Assembly: GCA_024336345.1 (NCBI GenBank)
Contig: JANFOG010000005.1
Coordinates: 1,302,001-1,366,000 of the forward strand
Direction: 5' to 3'
Length of the DNA stretch: 64,000 nt
Origin: Mariannaea sp. PMI_226
Lineage: Eukaryota > Ascomycota > Sordariomycetes > Hypocreales > Nectriaceae
Part shown: piece after piece, positions 34,878 to 46,637 of the stretch
Numbering within the stretch: position 1 is the stretch's first letter
How the letters are laid out: the number at the start of each line of letters is the position of its first letter
The notes under the pieces: generated by a model
Told to the model about the DNA's origin: nothing
Databases searched by the model: none
What the model saw: the letters and a program-made list of their open reading frames with translations, nothing else
Position numbers and translations under genes: made by a program

Positions 34878-37175
34878 ATGGTCACCAAGGAATTTCTCGA
34901 CTCGGACAGGGTCAACTTTCTTGTTTGGAGGTTCGTGAAGTGACGCCCCTCGCCCCTTGGATTCGCCGCACCCGTTGTCGCCGCCTATATCGCGACCTGG
35001 TGTTCTGCGTCGCTCACCTTCATCTCATTTCTTGAGCATATGCTAACCAAGGTCTTCTTTCTTCCCCCCAATGCAGGTATCTGCTTGAAGGAAGTAGGTT
35101 GTACCTGAGTATCGCGCGCCACAGGCGACACATCTAACCCTCACTTACTTGCAGATTACCGAGAGACTGCCGCAAAGTTCCAAAAGGAATGGCACGTTAA
35201 GGCGCCTCACCGAGAATTTTCTTTTGCACGCCACGTAAAGAGCCACGCATTGGTGTCTGTCATCAATCGCGGTCTACTGTACTACAGCCTCGAGCGCGAT
35301 CATAAGCGCAATCAGGTAAAAGCCCCCTTGAAAAACGCTTTCGCACTCATGTCCATTTCCTTTATTTGGTCCCCGTCTCATCTGGCGGGTGCTACATCCG
35401 TGGTAACTGTCAACATTGTAAGGCTGACTAGATTTTGGGGATGCGCAGCTTCCTCAGGATGCTGCGGCTTTAGCCGAGGAACTGAACCTGGGAATTTTTG
35501 GGCCCTTGGATGCCCATCCGGAAGCCAAGATGGAAGAGGATGAAGATGCGGAAGGGGAGGAGGATATTGAGATTGAGCCAACGCGAAAAAGACCGCCACA
35601 GCAATTGCCAAATGGGTCGCCGGCCAAGCGGCCGCGCCTCAGCAATGGTTACGAAAATGGAACTGACGCAGCCGCGCCTGCAACAACCCCCATGGACCTC
35701 GACAACCAACACCCAGATAATCACGCCTACCCATCTCCTCTTGAGGGAGAGCCTGCGCCTCCCCCGATTGTGCGCACCGATGGCCCGGAGCAGGGCACGC
35801 AAGTCGAAAAAGTCGAGGAGCTGGCTCCCGACACTACTTTTATTCGCCTCATGGACGACGACCACGCGCATGGCCACAGGCCTGACACAACACCGTCTCC
35901 CGCACCCGCTGGTCCTGACAATGCTCCCATCCTTTTGCAGTGCGAGTGGAACCCAAAAGACCCATCCATCCTGGCGGCTGCTGGAACCGATGCGCTAGCC
36001 CGTGTTTGGACCATCTCGCGTGCCACACCCCCCGAGCCCGGCCAAGATCACGTGTCACCTCACGCTCACTCCCTCCTCGACCCTGATGCTCCTCGCGATA
36101 CGACCGTCACGGCTCTTTCCTGGACCTCAGATGGTGCTGCCATTGCAGTAGCGACTCAGTCAAAGAACCGGGCCACCCTCAACGTATGGTCTGCCGATGG
36201 AACACACCTTCAGACTATGGAAGTGTCGGAGCCTCCTGTTTATAAGCTTTACTGGAATCCAACTAACACCGCCCTCCTCGCCATCTCTCCCGACAAAGGC
36301 GGTGCCCTTGTAACCGTATACTACTCTCCCGCTGGAAACTCAGTGTCATACTTACTTCCCGGTCATGAAATCGATGCGACACCCCTGGATGCTGCCTGGA
36401 CAACAGAAACCGAGTTCTTGCTGACAGGAGGAGATCTCTTTCTCTGCTTACTTTGTAACGAATCAAGCATCACCCAGGTGCGAAAGCTCGAAACAAAGGA
36501 GGATGACGCTTTTACTCAAGTACTGTTCGATTCTCGGTCTAATCTAGCCGCCACCTCAAGCGACAAGGGCACCCTTGATGTAAGAAAGCTCTCTGTGATA
36601 CCTACTATCGTATCTTGATGAGAAGAAAAAGAATACTAACATACCATAGCTATGGGACGATTCCGGCAAGAGAAGGTCAATTTCTGCTCATCAGGGAGCC
36701 ATTACTGCGATGCAATGGCAGCCACTGCCAGCAAACCAACCAGCAGCTGGGGATGAACGACTGATTGCCACGGGCGGCGATGACTGCGCTATTCTCATAT
36801 GGAACGCTCGCAAACCAGAGAGCAAGCCCAAATGCTTTCTCACAATGGACTCCCCAATTGTTCGACTTGCTTTCACTCCAGATGGTGCTTTTATCGCCGG
36901 AGCCACGTCAAATCAAGTGTTGATTTGGAAGGTGGAAAACCACACCATTCCTAGGGCGAGCTGGAGTAGGCCGGCACATCTGGGATGGCAGACGCCCAAG
37001 TCAAACATGGACTCGGAAGAGGAGGATGAGCATTGCTTATGTTGGGATGCTGATGGACGAAAGCTGGTGTACGGTACAAATAGCCGGGTAAGTTTGACGT
37101 CACTGTAATACGTAAGGGTTGCCAGAAGCTAACCAATCGCCATGATAGCTCGCTGTTATCAATTTCAGCAGGTGA
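34878..37175 (+). CDS. LisH/WD40 repeat protein, TBL1/Sif2-like
   Basis: Exons 34878-34930, 35077-35093, 35155-35315, 35449-36579, 36650-37087 and 37149-37175 give 608 aa. The N-terminal LisH motif (residues about 12-35, NFLVWRYLLEGNYRETAAKF) is the tetramerisation element of TBL1/TBLR1 and yeast Sif2, subunits of SMRT/NCoR and Set3 histone-deacetylase complexes. A basic nuclear-localisation-like KRPR and an acidic linker follow. From about residue 235, WD40 blades are visible (ILAAAGTDALARVWTI, LIATGGDDCAILIWNAR, FIAGATSNQVLIWKV). Exon 2 has only 17 nt and splits the LisH motif. A role in transcriptional repression is inferred from the family. A splice from 37171 to an AG at 37310 would give an alternative tail, but the family pattern favours the stop at 37175. 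Confidence 0.9.
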
Positions 37176-39233
37176 TGAAATGAACACCTCCCAAGGCAAT
37201 GTCAGAGGAACGGCTTTTTTTTGGGGGAACTTACATTTATATATCTCTCGCAATCTGACGAGCCACGAAGATGCCAACTTGGATGGCAAAGATAATACTT
37301 GATATCACAGGCACTCCCTCGCCCATGCGACGAAGAAATGTTGCGACAACGTCCCGATTACGAAGCAAAGTTGGACGTTGAACAACGAAGCAACATCGTA
37401 ATGGGTTACAGAACGCTAGATACTCGAGCCTATAATGTCTGCATCTATCAGGTTCCAGGGAGAGAGGCTTCAGGGCATCGATCTAGCGAGGATCGTATCG
37501 ACGGCTTCTTTTCTTTGTATACCATGACGACGACGGGCTGGCTATCCGTTGCAATTATAAGACCACTACACTATTATAACCACCATACAACCACACCGAC
37601 CGAACAACGGCCTCCTTTGTTGGGATACACAATTTCTCGAAGTCTACACGAATCACTTGATGATGAACACGGATAGAGGATATGGGCGTACAAATTTGTG
37701 GCTTCAAGTTTCGATTTCTTTCTTGTACTTGCTTTTTGCAGCTGCTGGGCCTGGCGGGGTTGGTTTTTTGCTCATATGTTGCGATTTTTCTACTGGATCA
37801 TCTGGGTGTGGACATGTCGAAACATTTTGAAAGTAAGGAGGAAGCATGTCTGCAAGCTGTGGGGATGGTACATGATGCATTCCTTTACCAAACATCCATC
37901 GTTTGTTACTTTTTTTTTTTCCTCCTTTCCTTGCTCTTTTTTTTCTGTCCCTTTTTAATGTGTTTTTTTTTTGTTACCAAATATCTTTGTCCTCTTCATT
38001 GTTTGCGCATGCCGTTGGGCGGGCGGCAGGGGAAGGGGGCATCTGCCATGTTTACGGTTTATTCAGGTGTTGAGAGCAATCGTCTGCGGCAGTGTACGAG
38101 TACATATATAGCATACAAACACGGCGAATCGGGAGGTGTGTAGTCTCTGTTCAATAACATTGTTATTCCGTATCTTGCCATATATTGCAATAGGATGTGA
38201 GGGATTGATTTCATTGGCCCAGTACCCTATCTACTCGATGTCTGTCTGTTCTACATAATCCACCCAGGTACCTAGATCAATTACAGCCACAACGGATACT
38301 TCATACAAGACTGTTGATTGATTGACTGGCTGACCGAATGCACGCCTATGTGCCTCTCATTCCGCCACTTGACACGGCATGGGATGGTGGCCTTTTTAGC
38401 GCTACGCACAACATTGGACGGTACTTGTTCTGTCCTATCATGGTTCGGATATATACCTTGTGTAGTCTGCACGATGAAAAGGGCGAGGAGGTATTGTTAC
38501 CCTGGATCGAATTGCTGAGGATCCATTAGCTAGCTTTCAGTAGCAGAGGGAGTCCTCACCGAGTAACTGCACAGTCCTATATGTATAGGGCAGTGTGTGA
38601 TGATTAACTAGATAGACTAGAGGCCTCTTTTGAAGCTGTCTATTTGGACTCGTCCAGCGCTACCTCATGTAGCCCTGCATTGCCTGTGTGGACGGCCCTT
38701 GGCATGGGGCCGCACTGCATGGCACTCGCCTCGATTAGCATCACACATCCCATGCAAAAATGAGCATCCTCGCAGCTTTGTGGCGTCGAGCTGTGCTGGA
38801 TTATCAATTTCCTTTGATACCATGTGACTGACGGCCTGGTTGACTTGATGAGCGAGCAACTTTCTCAAACTTCCCTACCCCGCTTTCCCGTGCTTGCCTC
38901 TTTTTCCTTCTTCTTCTTCCCCGTCTTCGTCTTCTTCGTCTCCCGTACATTGTTGGCCCTTGCTATCCCTCATCTACTGTGGTTTCATCATCACCTTCTT
39001 TCTTGTCCTGTCCTTCGTATTTCCTCTTCCTCTTTACTACCTTTTTTTTGCAACCCACGAGCCGCCTATCTTTGACGGTAAAACTAAGCTTCTTCCAACT
39101 GTTCCTTTTTTTTTGGCCTCTTTCTGCCCTGCCCCCCTTCCCTAATACACCTTGTTTAAGAGCAAACGAGAGAGAAGATAAAGGCGCTGGCAATTTTTTT
39201 TCCCCTTTTCCGTCCTCCCTTCCAACCAGAATC
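37176..39233. other. Intergenic, WD40 gene to small unknown gene
   Basis: About 2.06 kb. It includes T-rich runs near 37911-37971, one AGGTACCT palindrome (38266-38273) and a strongly pyrimidine-rich block at about 38870-39150 that is probably the promoter/5' leader of the next gene. The frame at 37299-37676 lacks an ATG at its start and recognisable domains. Confidence 0.5.
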
Positions 39234-39951
39234 ATGGACTCATCCTCTCGCCAATCCTCAAACCGTCCCGTCTTCACTCAGGAGATGCGCGATCGTCAGG
39301 CGCGGGGCAAAGATCCCTATCGTACTGAAGAAGAGGAGCGCGAAGATGAAGCATATAGACTCGGTGGTTATAGATTTGAACAAGAAAAGTATGTAACTTC
39401 TCTGTCCTCTCTGTCTCTTTTCTCTTCCCTTCCTCTTTTCTCCTCAGGTTTCTCCTTCAACTATAACAAGGAACCTGAGATTGCATGTACACATACGTAC
39501 ACATCAATATATATGTACACACTCATATATATATGCAATTACAAAGCTACCATCAACAAGTACTAGGAGCTAATTTTTCTCTCCTTCTTTTCTTTCTTTT
39601 CTTTACAGTGAAGAAAAAGAGTCTGCCGCAGAACTCGAACGCAGAGGCGCCATCATGGCCATTCTTGACCATCCTGAACATCTCATGGCTTCGGCCATGA
39701 GCAATGGCAATGTAAGTAAACCAATGCATCATATATTATTTCAAGTACCTTTCATTCTCTCTTTCTCTGTGTAAAGTACCTAAAGTTCTCACAACTTCTT
39801 TTTCTCTCTCGCCTTTCTGCAGAGCATCCCACGCGAACGCACTCGCCTGCTGGCAATGCTATGCGGTTTTGACAAGAAGAACGAAGATGAAGTCCAAGCA
39901 TCTGGCAGCGGCAGCCGTAAGGGTCAAGATCGCCGCTCCGGTCAGAAATGA
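39234..39951 (+). CDS. Small acidic protein of unknown function
   Basis: Exons 39234-39388, 39609-39711 and 39823-39951 give 128 aa. The protein is hydrophilic with a heptad-like charged centre (EEEEREDEAYRLGGYRFEQE, then EEKESAAELERRGAIMAIL) and a polar basic tail. There is no signal peptide or membrane helix. All splice junctions are consensus and in phase, with the long first intron (220 nt) holding a TA/CA-rich microsatellite (about 39485-39536). I do not recognise the family. A tight exon-phase fit and a pyrimidine-rich promoter support a real gene. Confidence 0.75.
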
Positions 39952-40831
39952 GCAGTGAGGGGGATAAATAGCCTGGATTAAGCCTTGAGAGGAGGTCGGT
40001 CGGAAACGGCAATTAGGATCAATCAACATGAAAGTAATGAAATAATGAACAGCAGAAGACATGCTATATGAGCTTTTGCGAGTCCTTCTTCTCTTTCTCT
40101 TCTTTTTTTTTTTTGAAAATGAATAAGTCGCAATGAATTATAGTCATCTGCACATCCTCACTTCCTCGGCATCTTAATTATGAAATTGCATACTCCGTGG
40201 CACTGAGGTTTGGTTTGTATCCAACATGTCCTAGGAGCTCAGAGTAACTAGTAAAAGATTCAGATGAACCCTGGCTTACTGTCAAGGTCCTCGTAGTCAT
40301 GATACAGAATATATGGTTGTGTGTTATGCCCTAGTCTCTGCAAGACGCACAAGATAATTGATGAAGCGATCAGATTTGTAATAAAATAAAATAAAATAAA
40401 CATGTTGGCCGTTACAAACATAGAGCTGGAGGTGACCAACCCAAACCAAGCCCTCAGTCGCTTTCGTACCTAAATACATCATCATATTGTCCAATCCAAT
40501 GTATAACCCGATATACAAGCCAAAGAAAACCCCAAAAGTAAGTAAGCACCTGTATCCCACTAAATGCTGTCCTATCTCATATCATGTCCCCATAGTGCCT
40601 GTGTGCAATGCCTGCAGTATAGATGTCGTGAGACACGATCTCCCTCATTCACAAAGACTCCCACTCTCATATACCATTGGACACCTCCGTCCAAGGGTTT
40701 GATTTACTCTTGAATACAGATAATGTCTTTTGTCCAAAACAAAACCGCCACCCAAAATAAAATATTCCAATGCTTGTGAAAAACGCCTTGTAATGTCATC
40801 ATAAAGAGCCAACCGAAAAAAAAAACAACGC
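39952..40831. other. Intergenic between convergent small gene and ADAM gene
   Basis: 880 bp, AT-rich, with an (AAAAT)n microsatellite at about 40380-40400 and a T-run at 40104-40115. No gene seen. Confidence 0.5.
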
Positions 40832-43261
40832 CTATGCATATCTCATACTTCGCACACGGCCGAATTCGTGCTCACGCCCCACGGGAGTATAATTGTAGGA
40901 CGGTGGCGGTCCGTTAGGAGGACCAACGTCGTTGACACTCCGAGACATGTTAGGCCATCTCGACATATCCGCCGGCTTATGTACTGCACGTCTTCTACGC
41001 CGACGGATACTGCTGACTATACAGCTGCAAATAGCAATGAGGATCAGGGCACCAATGGCGGCCCCGACAGGAATGACAATATTCTTGTTGCGCTTGAACC
41101 AATTCAAAATCTCCTTGGACGTCGAGCTGCCCACACAATCACCGTTAGAGCAATGACCTCCGCCGCCGCACGACGTGCCGTCAAGGAAGTTTTGGTTGAG
41201 CTCCACGCAAGAACCATAACCATAGTCGGGGGCCTGGCAAGTCATGAGACATGAAGAGTCGCCACAGGCCGCAGTGCTAGAGATGGAAGTATTGCCGAAC
41301 ATGTTCCTGCATTGCAGGTCTCGCGAAGTACATTGTCCAGATGCACATGACAGGCCATCTCCACAAGATGCACCATCCTTCAAGTGCTCGTCTGCAGGAC
41401 ATGAGCCACTAGTTCCAGAGCACGTCTCCTTGGGATCGCAGTCGCCTGTACTCTCACGGCAAACGGTACCGCTCGAAGCGAATTTGCAGGAATCAGTACA
41501 GCACTCCTCATTTGTTGGATCACACTGGGCATTGTTCTTCAGCTTGCATGTTTTGGCATCGCAGCAGCTGTTGGTTCCACAGCCTGCCTCTCCACCGCAG
41601 TCACACTCCTCACCGCTCTCAACAATGCCGTTACCACATTGACTGCCCGAGATAGTTGCCACGTTCTTGTTGTTTGATAAGCATGTCGACTTGATGTTGC
41701 GCTTGAGACCGGAGCAAATGTTGCCGATAGAGCAAGGCGAAAATTCAGTGATGGTATCGGAGGTTGAAGGGTTCATGATGTACTTTCCGCCAGCGTCACA
41801 CGTACTCTTTGAGAGAGGGCAACACGATTGTGTTCCAGACGAGACAGGACAAGTACTTGCAGTGCAGTCGTGCACAGCACCAAAGATGTGGCCAGTCTCA
41901 TGGGCAAAAACTTGCCATTCCGCAGACGTCCTGACGACGACATTGGCCGAGGAAACGGTCTCGTTGTTACCGGAACCGTCTGAGTCGCTCGAGGCGCCCG
42001 AGCGACACAGTTGGCCCAACCAAGCCAGCCCAACAGCAGAGTCCGTATTGCAGGTGCTCAGAAGAGTCCAGTATGCGTTGTCGTCGTCGAACTTACCACG
42101 CCACGAGGAAAACAGACTCAGACGGCTAGATAAGTCGACACTCTTGGAGCAAGCCTGGTTCCAGGGGGCTGACGATGGCGGAGTGCCGGGACATGACCTG
42201 TCACTAATGGTGAGGTTTTGAATACCAAGAGAAATGTTGAAGGTTGATTCGTAGATTCGGGAGGCTTGATTAACCAAGCTTATAACATTCTTTCGAAGAG
42301 TCTCACTAGAGTTAAAAGCGGCCGTGTATGTGCAATCTGTCGCAATTCCTACGAGAGCGACCTTGCGGGTGGTTGGACAGCCATCAACAGAGCCGATGGT
42401 TGATAATAGGTCAACTCCTGCACCATTATTCCCCGAGGGTCCGCCATCAATCGACTGGCGGCCGAAGATGGTGCGTGGGCTCATGGCACCGAGAAAGTGA
42501 GAATTTCGAGCATCTAATTCGTGATATCCGCTGTTGAACTGAAGCTCATCAGAGTAGCAGGAGGTATGTCCGGAGATTCCTCGCTTCAAATCCTTGAGTT
42601 CCCCTTCGTCGGTGAGAATGTCGGAGTCGCGCCAAACAACCATGACTTCGTTGATATCGCCGGGTGCATCCATAAGGGGATCGTCCTCGTGCTTAACATG
42701 CTGGTAGTGGTCGCCAGTTTGAATATTATGGTTGGTTCCGTCGATTCGGAAGCTGCCTTCGAATATCGGATGGCTTCCATCGCGGTGGATCATAATCCGC
42801 GCCCAACCTGCCTTAAACCAGCCGTCATGTCCTAGGCGGTGGACAAATGCATCGCCCTTGTAGATCTTGTGCTCGCTCCTCTCAATGGACTCTACAGATC
42901 GGACCTGGCCATCAGCGCCTAGATGTGTAATCGCAAAGCTATCGTGAATGATATCGTCATTTGGCTCGAGCTTTAATCGAATTTCCTGGCTACCTTCATG
43001 GAGCGTGAAGATCAAATCAAAATGGGAGTGGGAGTGGACTCGATGCGACGGGGCTTTGATGACAGCATCTTCGACGAAGGAGGCATAAGCGATGGGGTTT
43101 CGCTTGATAGAATGAGCTGCGATTGTATTGTTAGCCTTAGTCAAATAGGATAGACGGGGTGTTGATAATCCCTAGGAGGGCAAAATAAGCGTACCTATTG
43201 AAGGTTGAACGAGGAGCGCGACGCTGGCGAATGCCGCCGCAATGGCTCTGAACGAAACCAT
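40832..43261 (-). CDS. Membrane-anchored ADAM metalloprotease
   Basis: Exons 43261-43195 and 43116-40832 give 783 aa. A signal peptide spans residues 1 to about 22 (hydrophobic AIAAAFASVALLVQPS). A prodomain follows. The reprolysin catalytic motif HETGHIFGAVHD lies at residues 428-439 with the three zinc-binding histidines at 428, 432 and 438. A Cys-rich disintegrin domain (about 505-610; CGNGIVESGEECDCGG at its start) and a further Cys-rich part lead to one membrane helix (IVIPVGAAIGALILIAICSC, about 700-720) and a short basic cytosolic tail. This is the full animal-type ADAM order without an EGF module. Fungal ADAMs are known but little studied; shedding of cell-surface proteins is inferred. 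The intron directly follows the signal peptide. Confidence 0.94.
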
Positions 43262-46200
43262 GGCTTGTCAGACCTCAAAAGGTCTCTTGACACGGGAACG
43301 GCGACTCTAGACAGACAATGCTCCGACCATATACAGGAATGATACTTGTTGATTGCAGTCTAGACTACGTATATGTCAAATCAGAGGCAGATTAGATACA
43401 GTCGGTTCGGTGGCAGCAGTAACGAGGGAATGTCGCCTCTCGGGAAGTGAACAAATTGTCAATGGGAGGGAACAAAAGCCGGGGGCGGGAGGGTGGTAGA
43501 AATAGAGCAGGTGTCGGCAACGGGAACTTTTTGACGATTCAAGCTAGAGGAATCATTAGACTCGATTCGACGAGAATATAGTCTAGATGGGCCCGTGAGC
43601 GGGGTCGAAAGAACAGGGGAGGATGGGAGGGATGGTTGTTCCAGGGACGAAAAACAAGACAGAGGCGGTACAAAGATGTAGACCAAACGACGGTGGTGGT
43701 GGTGGTGGTGAAAGCGAAGGAGAGAGAGTGTGAGGGCGAGAAGGTGAGAGGACGAGAGTGAGAATGGACTCTAAGTGGCAGTGAGAGTGGAAACGGAGGT
43801 ACAGTAATTACATACAGTAGGTAGGTACAGTACTGCAGGTGGGCACCATCCTCGTGGGCTGAAAAAAGAATGGAACCTTGGAAAGTTGGTGGCTCTGGGC
43901 AGTGGCGGGTGAACAGGTTGACAGGGAACAGGTCTGCCCCGTGTAGCAGGATCCCCCTACCCCGTAAGCGTCAATGGCACCCCGATGTGCATTAGGTAGG
44001 TACCTACAGATTACTCTGTAGACTACATAGTATGGGCAGTACACCACCGTCTGCAAGTGTCTGCACTACTGGCGCCTTCATCTACACATCCTCCCTGGTA
44101 CATATGGATTGAATTGCCATGCACTTCTCGCGACATGGAGGTAAATGTTTCCCCTTTCTGGGCTGCGCACCACGTCGCAGCCACGAAAACCCTGCGCCAT
44201 CGCCCAGCGATATTTGGCCCTCTTGGCCCTCTTGGCCACATGTTCCCGCTAATCAACGACCCTAGGTAAATTCGATTCTTTGGAATCCGTCACGTACGTA
44301 GCCACTGAATGCATGCGCTGGCCCACCCCCACCACTCTTATTGGCGGATGGAGACTTTTACTGGCTGTGCATCGCCCGTCAGTCAGACTCGACCTGCATA
44401 GCCACCTTGCCCCGAGCAACCGGCCAGCGGGCAAATCAATTCAGCCGGCAGCCCACTCCTCTTGAGTTTGAAATAGATGGGTTCTCTTGTTGAAAAAAAA
44501 AATATGATGTGTACATAGTAGTATGTGTGTGCGCATGAGGCTTGCATCGAGTGCTGAGCGCCATGTTCCCATTGATTACAGAAAGTTGTTATGCTTGATT
44601 TTAAACGCTAGCTAACGAATTACATGGCCCTGTACAGTATAGTAAAACACGGCTGTCACCTGCTAAAGCGACCATCCTCTCCTCCAACAGCGCCTTACTA
44701 AGCTTGTCAGCATGCCGCACTTTGGCTGATGGTGAGAGCAATTTCATCCTGTCTTGGCGGCGGCCTCCAACTTCATCGGATTTACGGAGCCGACATATCC
44801 GGCTTGTTTGTTGGCAAACCAGGACTACTATGTATGTGCGCGTCAAATCGTGTAGCCCTCGCAGCTTTTCCTCGTATCCCGTTGGATCTTTACTCCACAT
44901 CTTAACCGGTTGAGAGAACCCTTGGCTTGCATACGTTTGAACTTCGTCCGTATATGATTAGTCCCAAGATCAAGTGCTCCACCTGCCGATCGATATGGCG
45001 TTGAACGCTAACTTGCCTTTCCATGGAAGACGGTCACTTCCAACAGAAGATTGTAACGTACCTTGTGCAAGTTCAACCATAGAAATGGCCCTGGTACAAT
45101 GCCTACACAATCATGAGCGGGCTATTTTGTTCTGTGGGAATAGCTTGCTCGTGTGGCTATGGCTACTCTTCCGTCCCATACCAGCTAAATTTCATCTCCC
45201 ATGGTCCAAGTCTCTTCAGCATGCTTTTTTCTTTTTGCTATTGGTCTAGAGGCGCCTCCAGCGGGTTCCTGAATGGAGCTGTTTGGGCCTTACTCTGTCA
45301 TAGTCGAAGAAGTTGCTGATAAATGTACCCCCATCAGCTCTGAGAAACAGTGGATAAACAAGGCGTAAGGCGCCAGACAGAACGGGGCCATGGATGGATA
45401 TACATAGTATTTGGTAGCTGCGCTTCTCATAACCACTCCAGGGATATCAAAACCAGCCTTGTATTATTATTAAACATGGCGTTTGGGAATTCACCATCTC
45501 CTGGTTTTGGTGAAGATTAGTTTACTCGAAAGAGCCGGCATGGGTTACCCTGTACCCTTGATATTTGGAAAAGAGGGTTTAAGATCGCATTTGAGGTTGA
45601 ATATCAGAATATCAGCCATATCTACTTCGTCTCTTTTCGTCGGATTTAACATTGTCCTTCTAAATCCGTCTTCGTCACGTCACACACCGTATCTGACCTG
45701 AGGAGAAAACTAATGGCTCTCCATATCACCCATATCTAGAGGGCCGTGATACGTAATGATTCTTGAATCAAAAAGAGGCTGTGCACTATTGGCTTCTCCA
45801 ATACAAGACAGAAAATCTCCATTATAAGCTCAATTTAAGCCTAAAATGGAATATGCACGACTCGTCTCCGTCTGGCGGTCACAGTCCTCATCCACGGCTA
45901 CCCACAAAGCCTCGATGATGACGACTGCTTCACCTTGGCGCTGCAATATCAAATCCAGTAAGCTTCTTCAGTATAGGATCTCAGTACTCACAAGGGCAAT
46001 GCAATGAATCTTTGAAATCCGGAAGCATTAGAACCCGACGAGGTAGTTACAAAGAAAGAGCTTATTTTTTTTCCCTTTTTCCAACGCTTGGTCATCGTTC
46101 CTTGAAATCGCGGACTTATTCAAGCCCCGACCACTTACTCGAGAGTGACGCGCGTCACATACCACACCAACCTCATAATCGATAATCAAACCATCCCCTG

Positions 46201-46637
46201 CATCCAAAGGCGACCAGACGGCTATGATATATACATTTACAACATGAGCTAGGAAGTCAAGGTTTAGACAAATAACTGGCTGCTTCTCAAGACATGAAAT
46301 ACATGGCACCAACTCTTCTGCTTAAAAAGAAAATTCTTAAAGATGGCTCGTTGTGAACCACTGATAATACCAAGCTTATCTGTTGTATATGTATGTAATA
46401 AAAAACACGCAATGCAGTTGGTTGCCAAAACAAAAAATGTCCCTTTGTGTGTGGGTTCCCAAAAATCTTCCAAAAAAATCTCATCAAGTCATGCCAGTAT
46501 CCAGCATCAACCCCAAACACCGCAGGAGAGATTATCTGGGGCTACCCTAGCCCATCTCTTTCTTTTCCCAGTTTGCCTTGTATCCATTGGTATACCAACT
46601 CTTCTAGATATACTGCATCACACCCATGTTCTACTTC
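43262..46637. other. 3.4-kb intergenic region upstream of the ADAM gene
   Basis: No supportable gene. It includes a (GGT)n tract at about 43691-43709, an AGGTACCT palindrome (43998-44005) and a short direct repeat of TTGGCCCTC near 44214-44235. One ATG-started minus frame (44900-44601, 99 aa) has no domain or splice support. Confidence 0.5.

Noticed and set aside
37299..37676. 125-codon frame after the WD40 gene
   Set aside because: No ATG at its start and no domain; a splice into this region would give only an alternative 3' end, not favoured by the family's usual ending.
44601..44900. 99-codon ATG-started minus-strand frame
   Set aside because: Short, no recognisable domain and no supporting context; could be reconsidered with RNA data.
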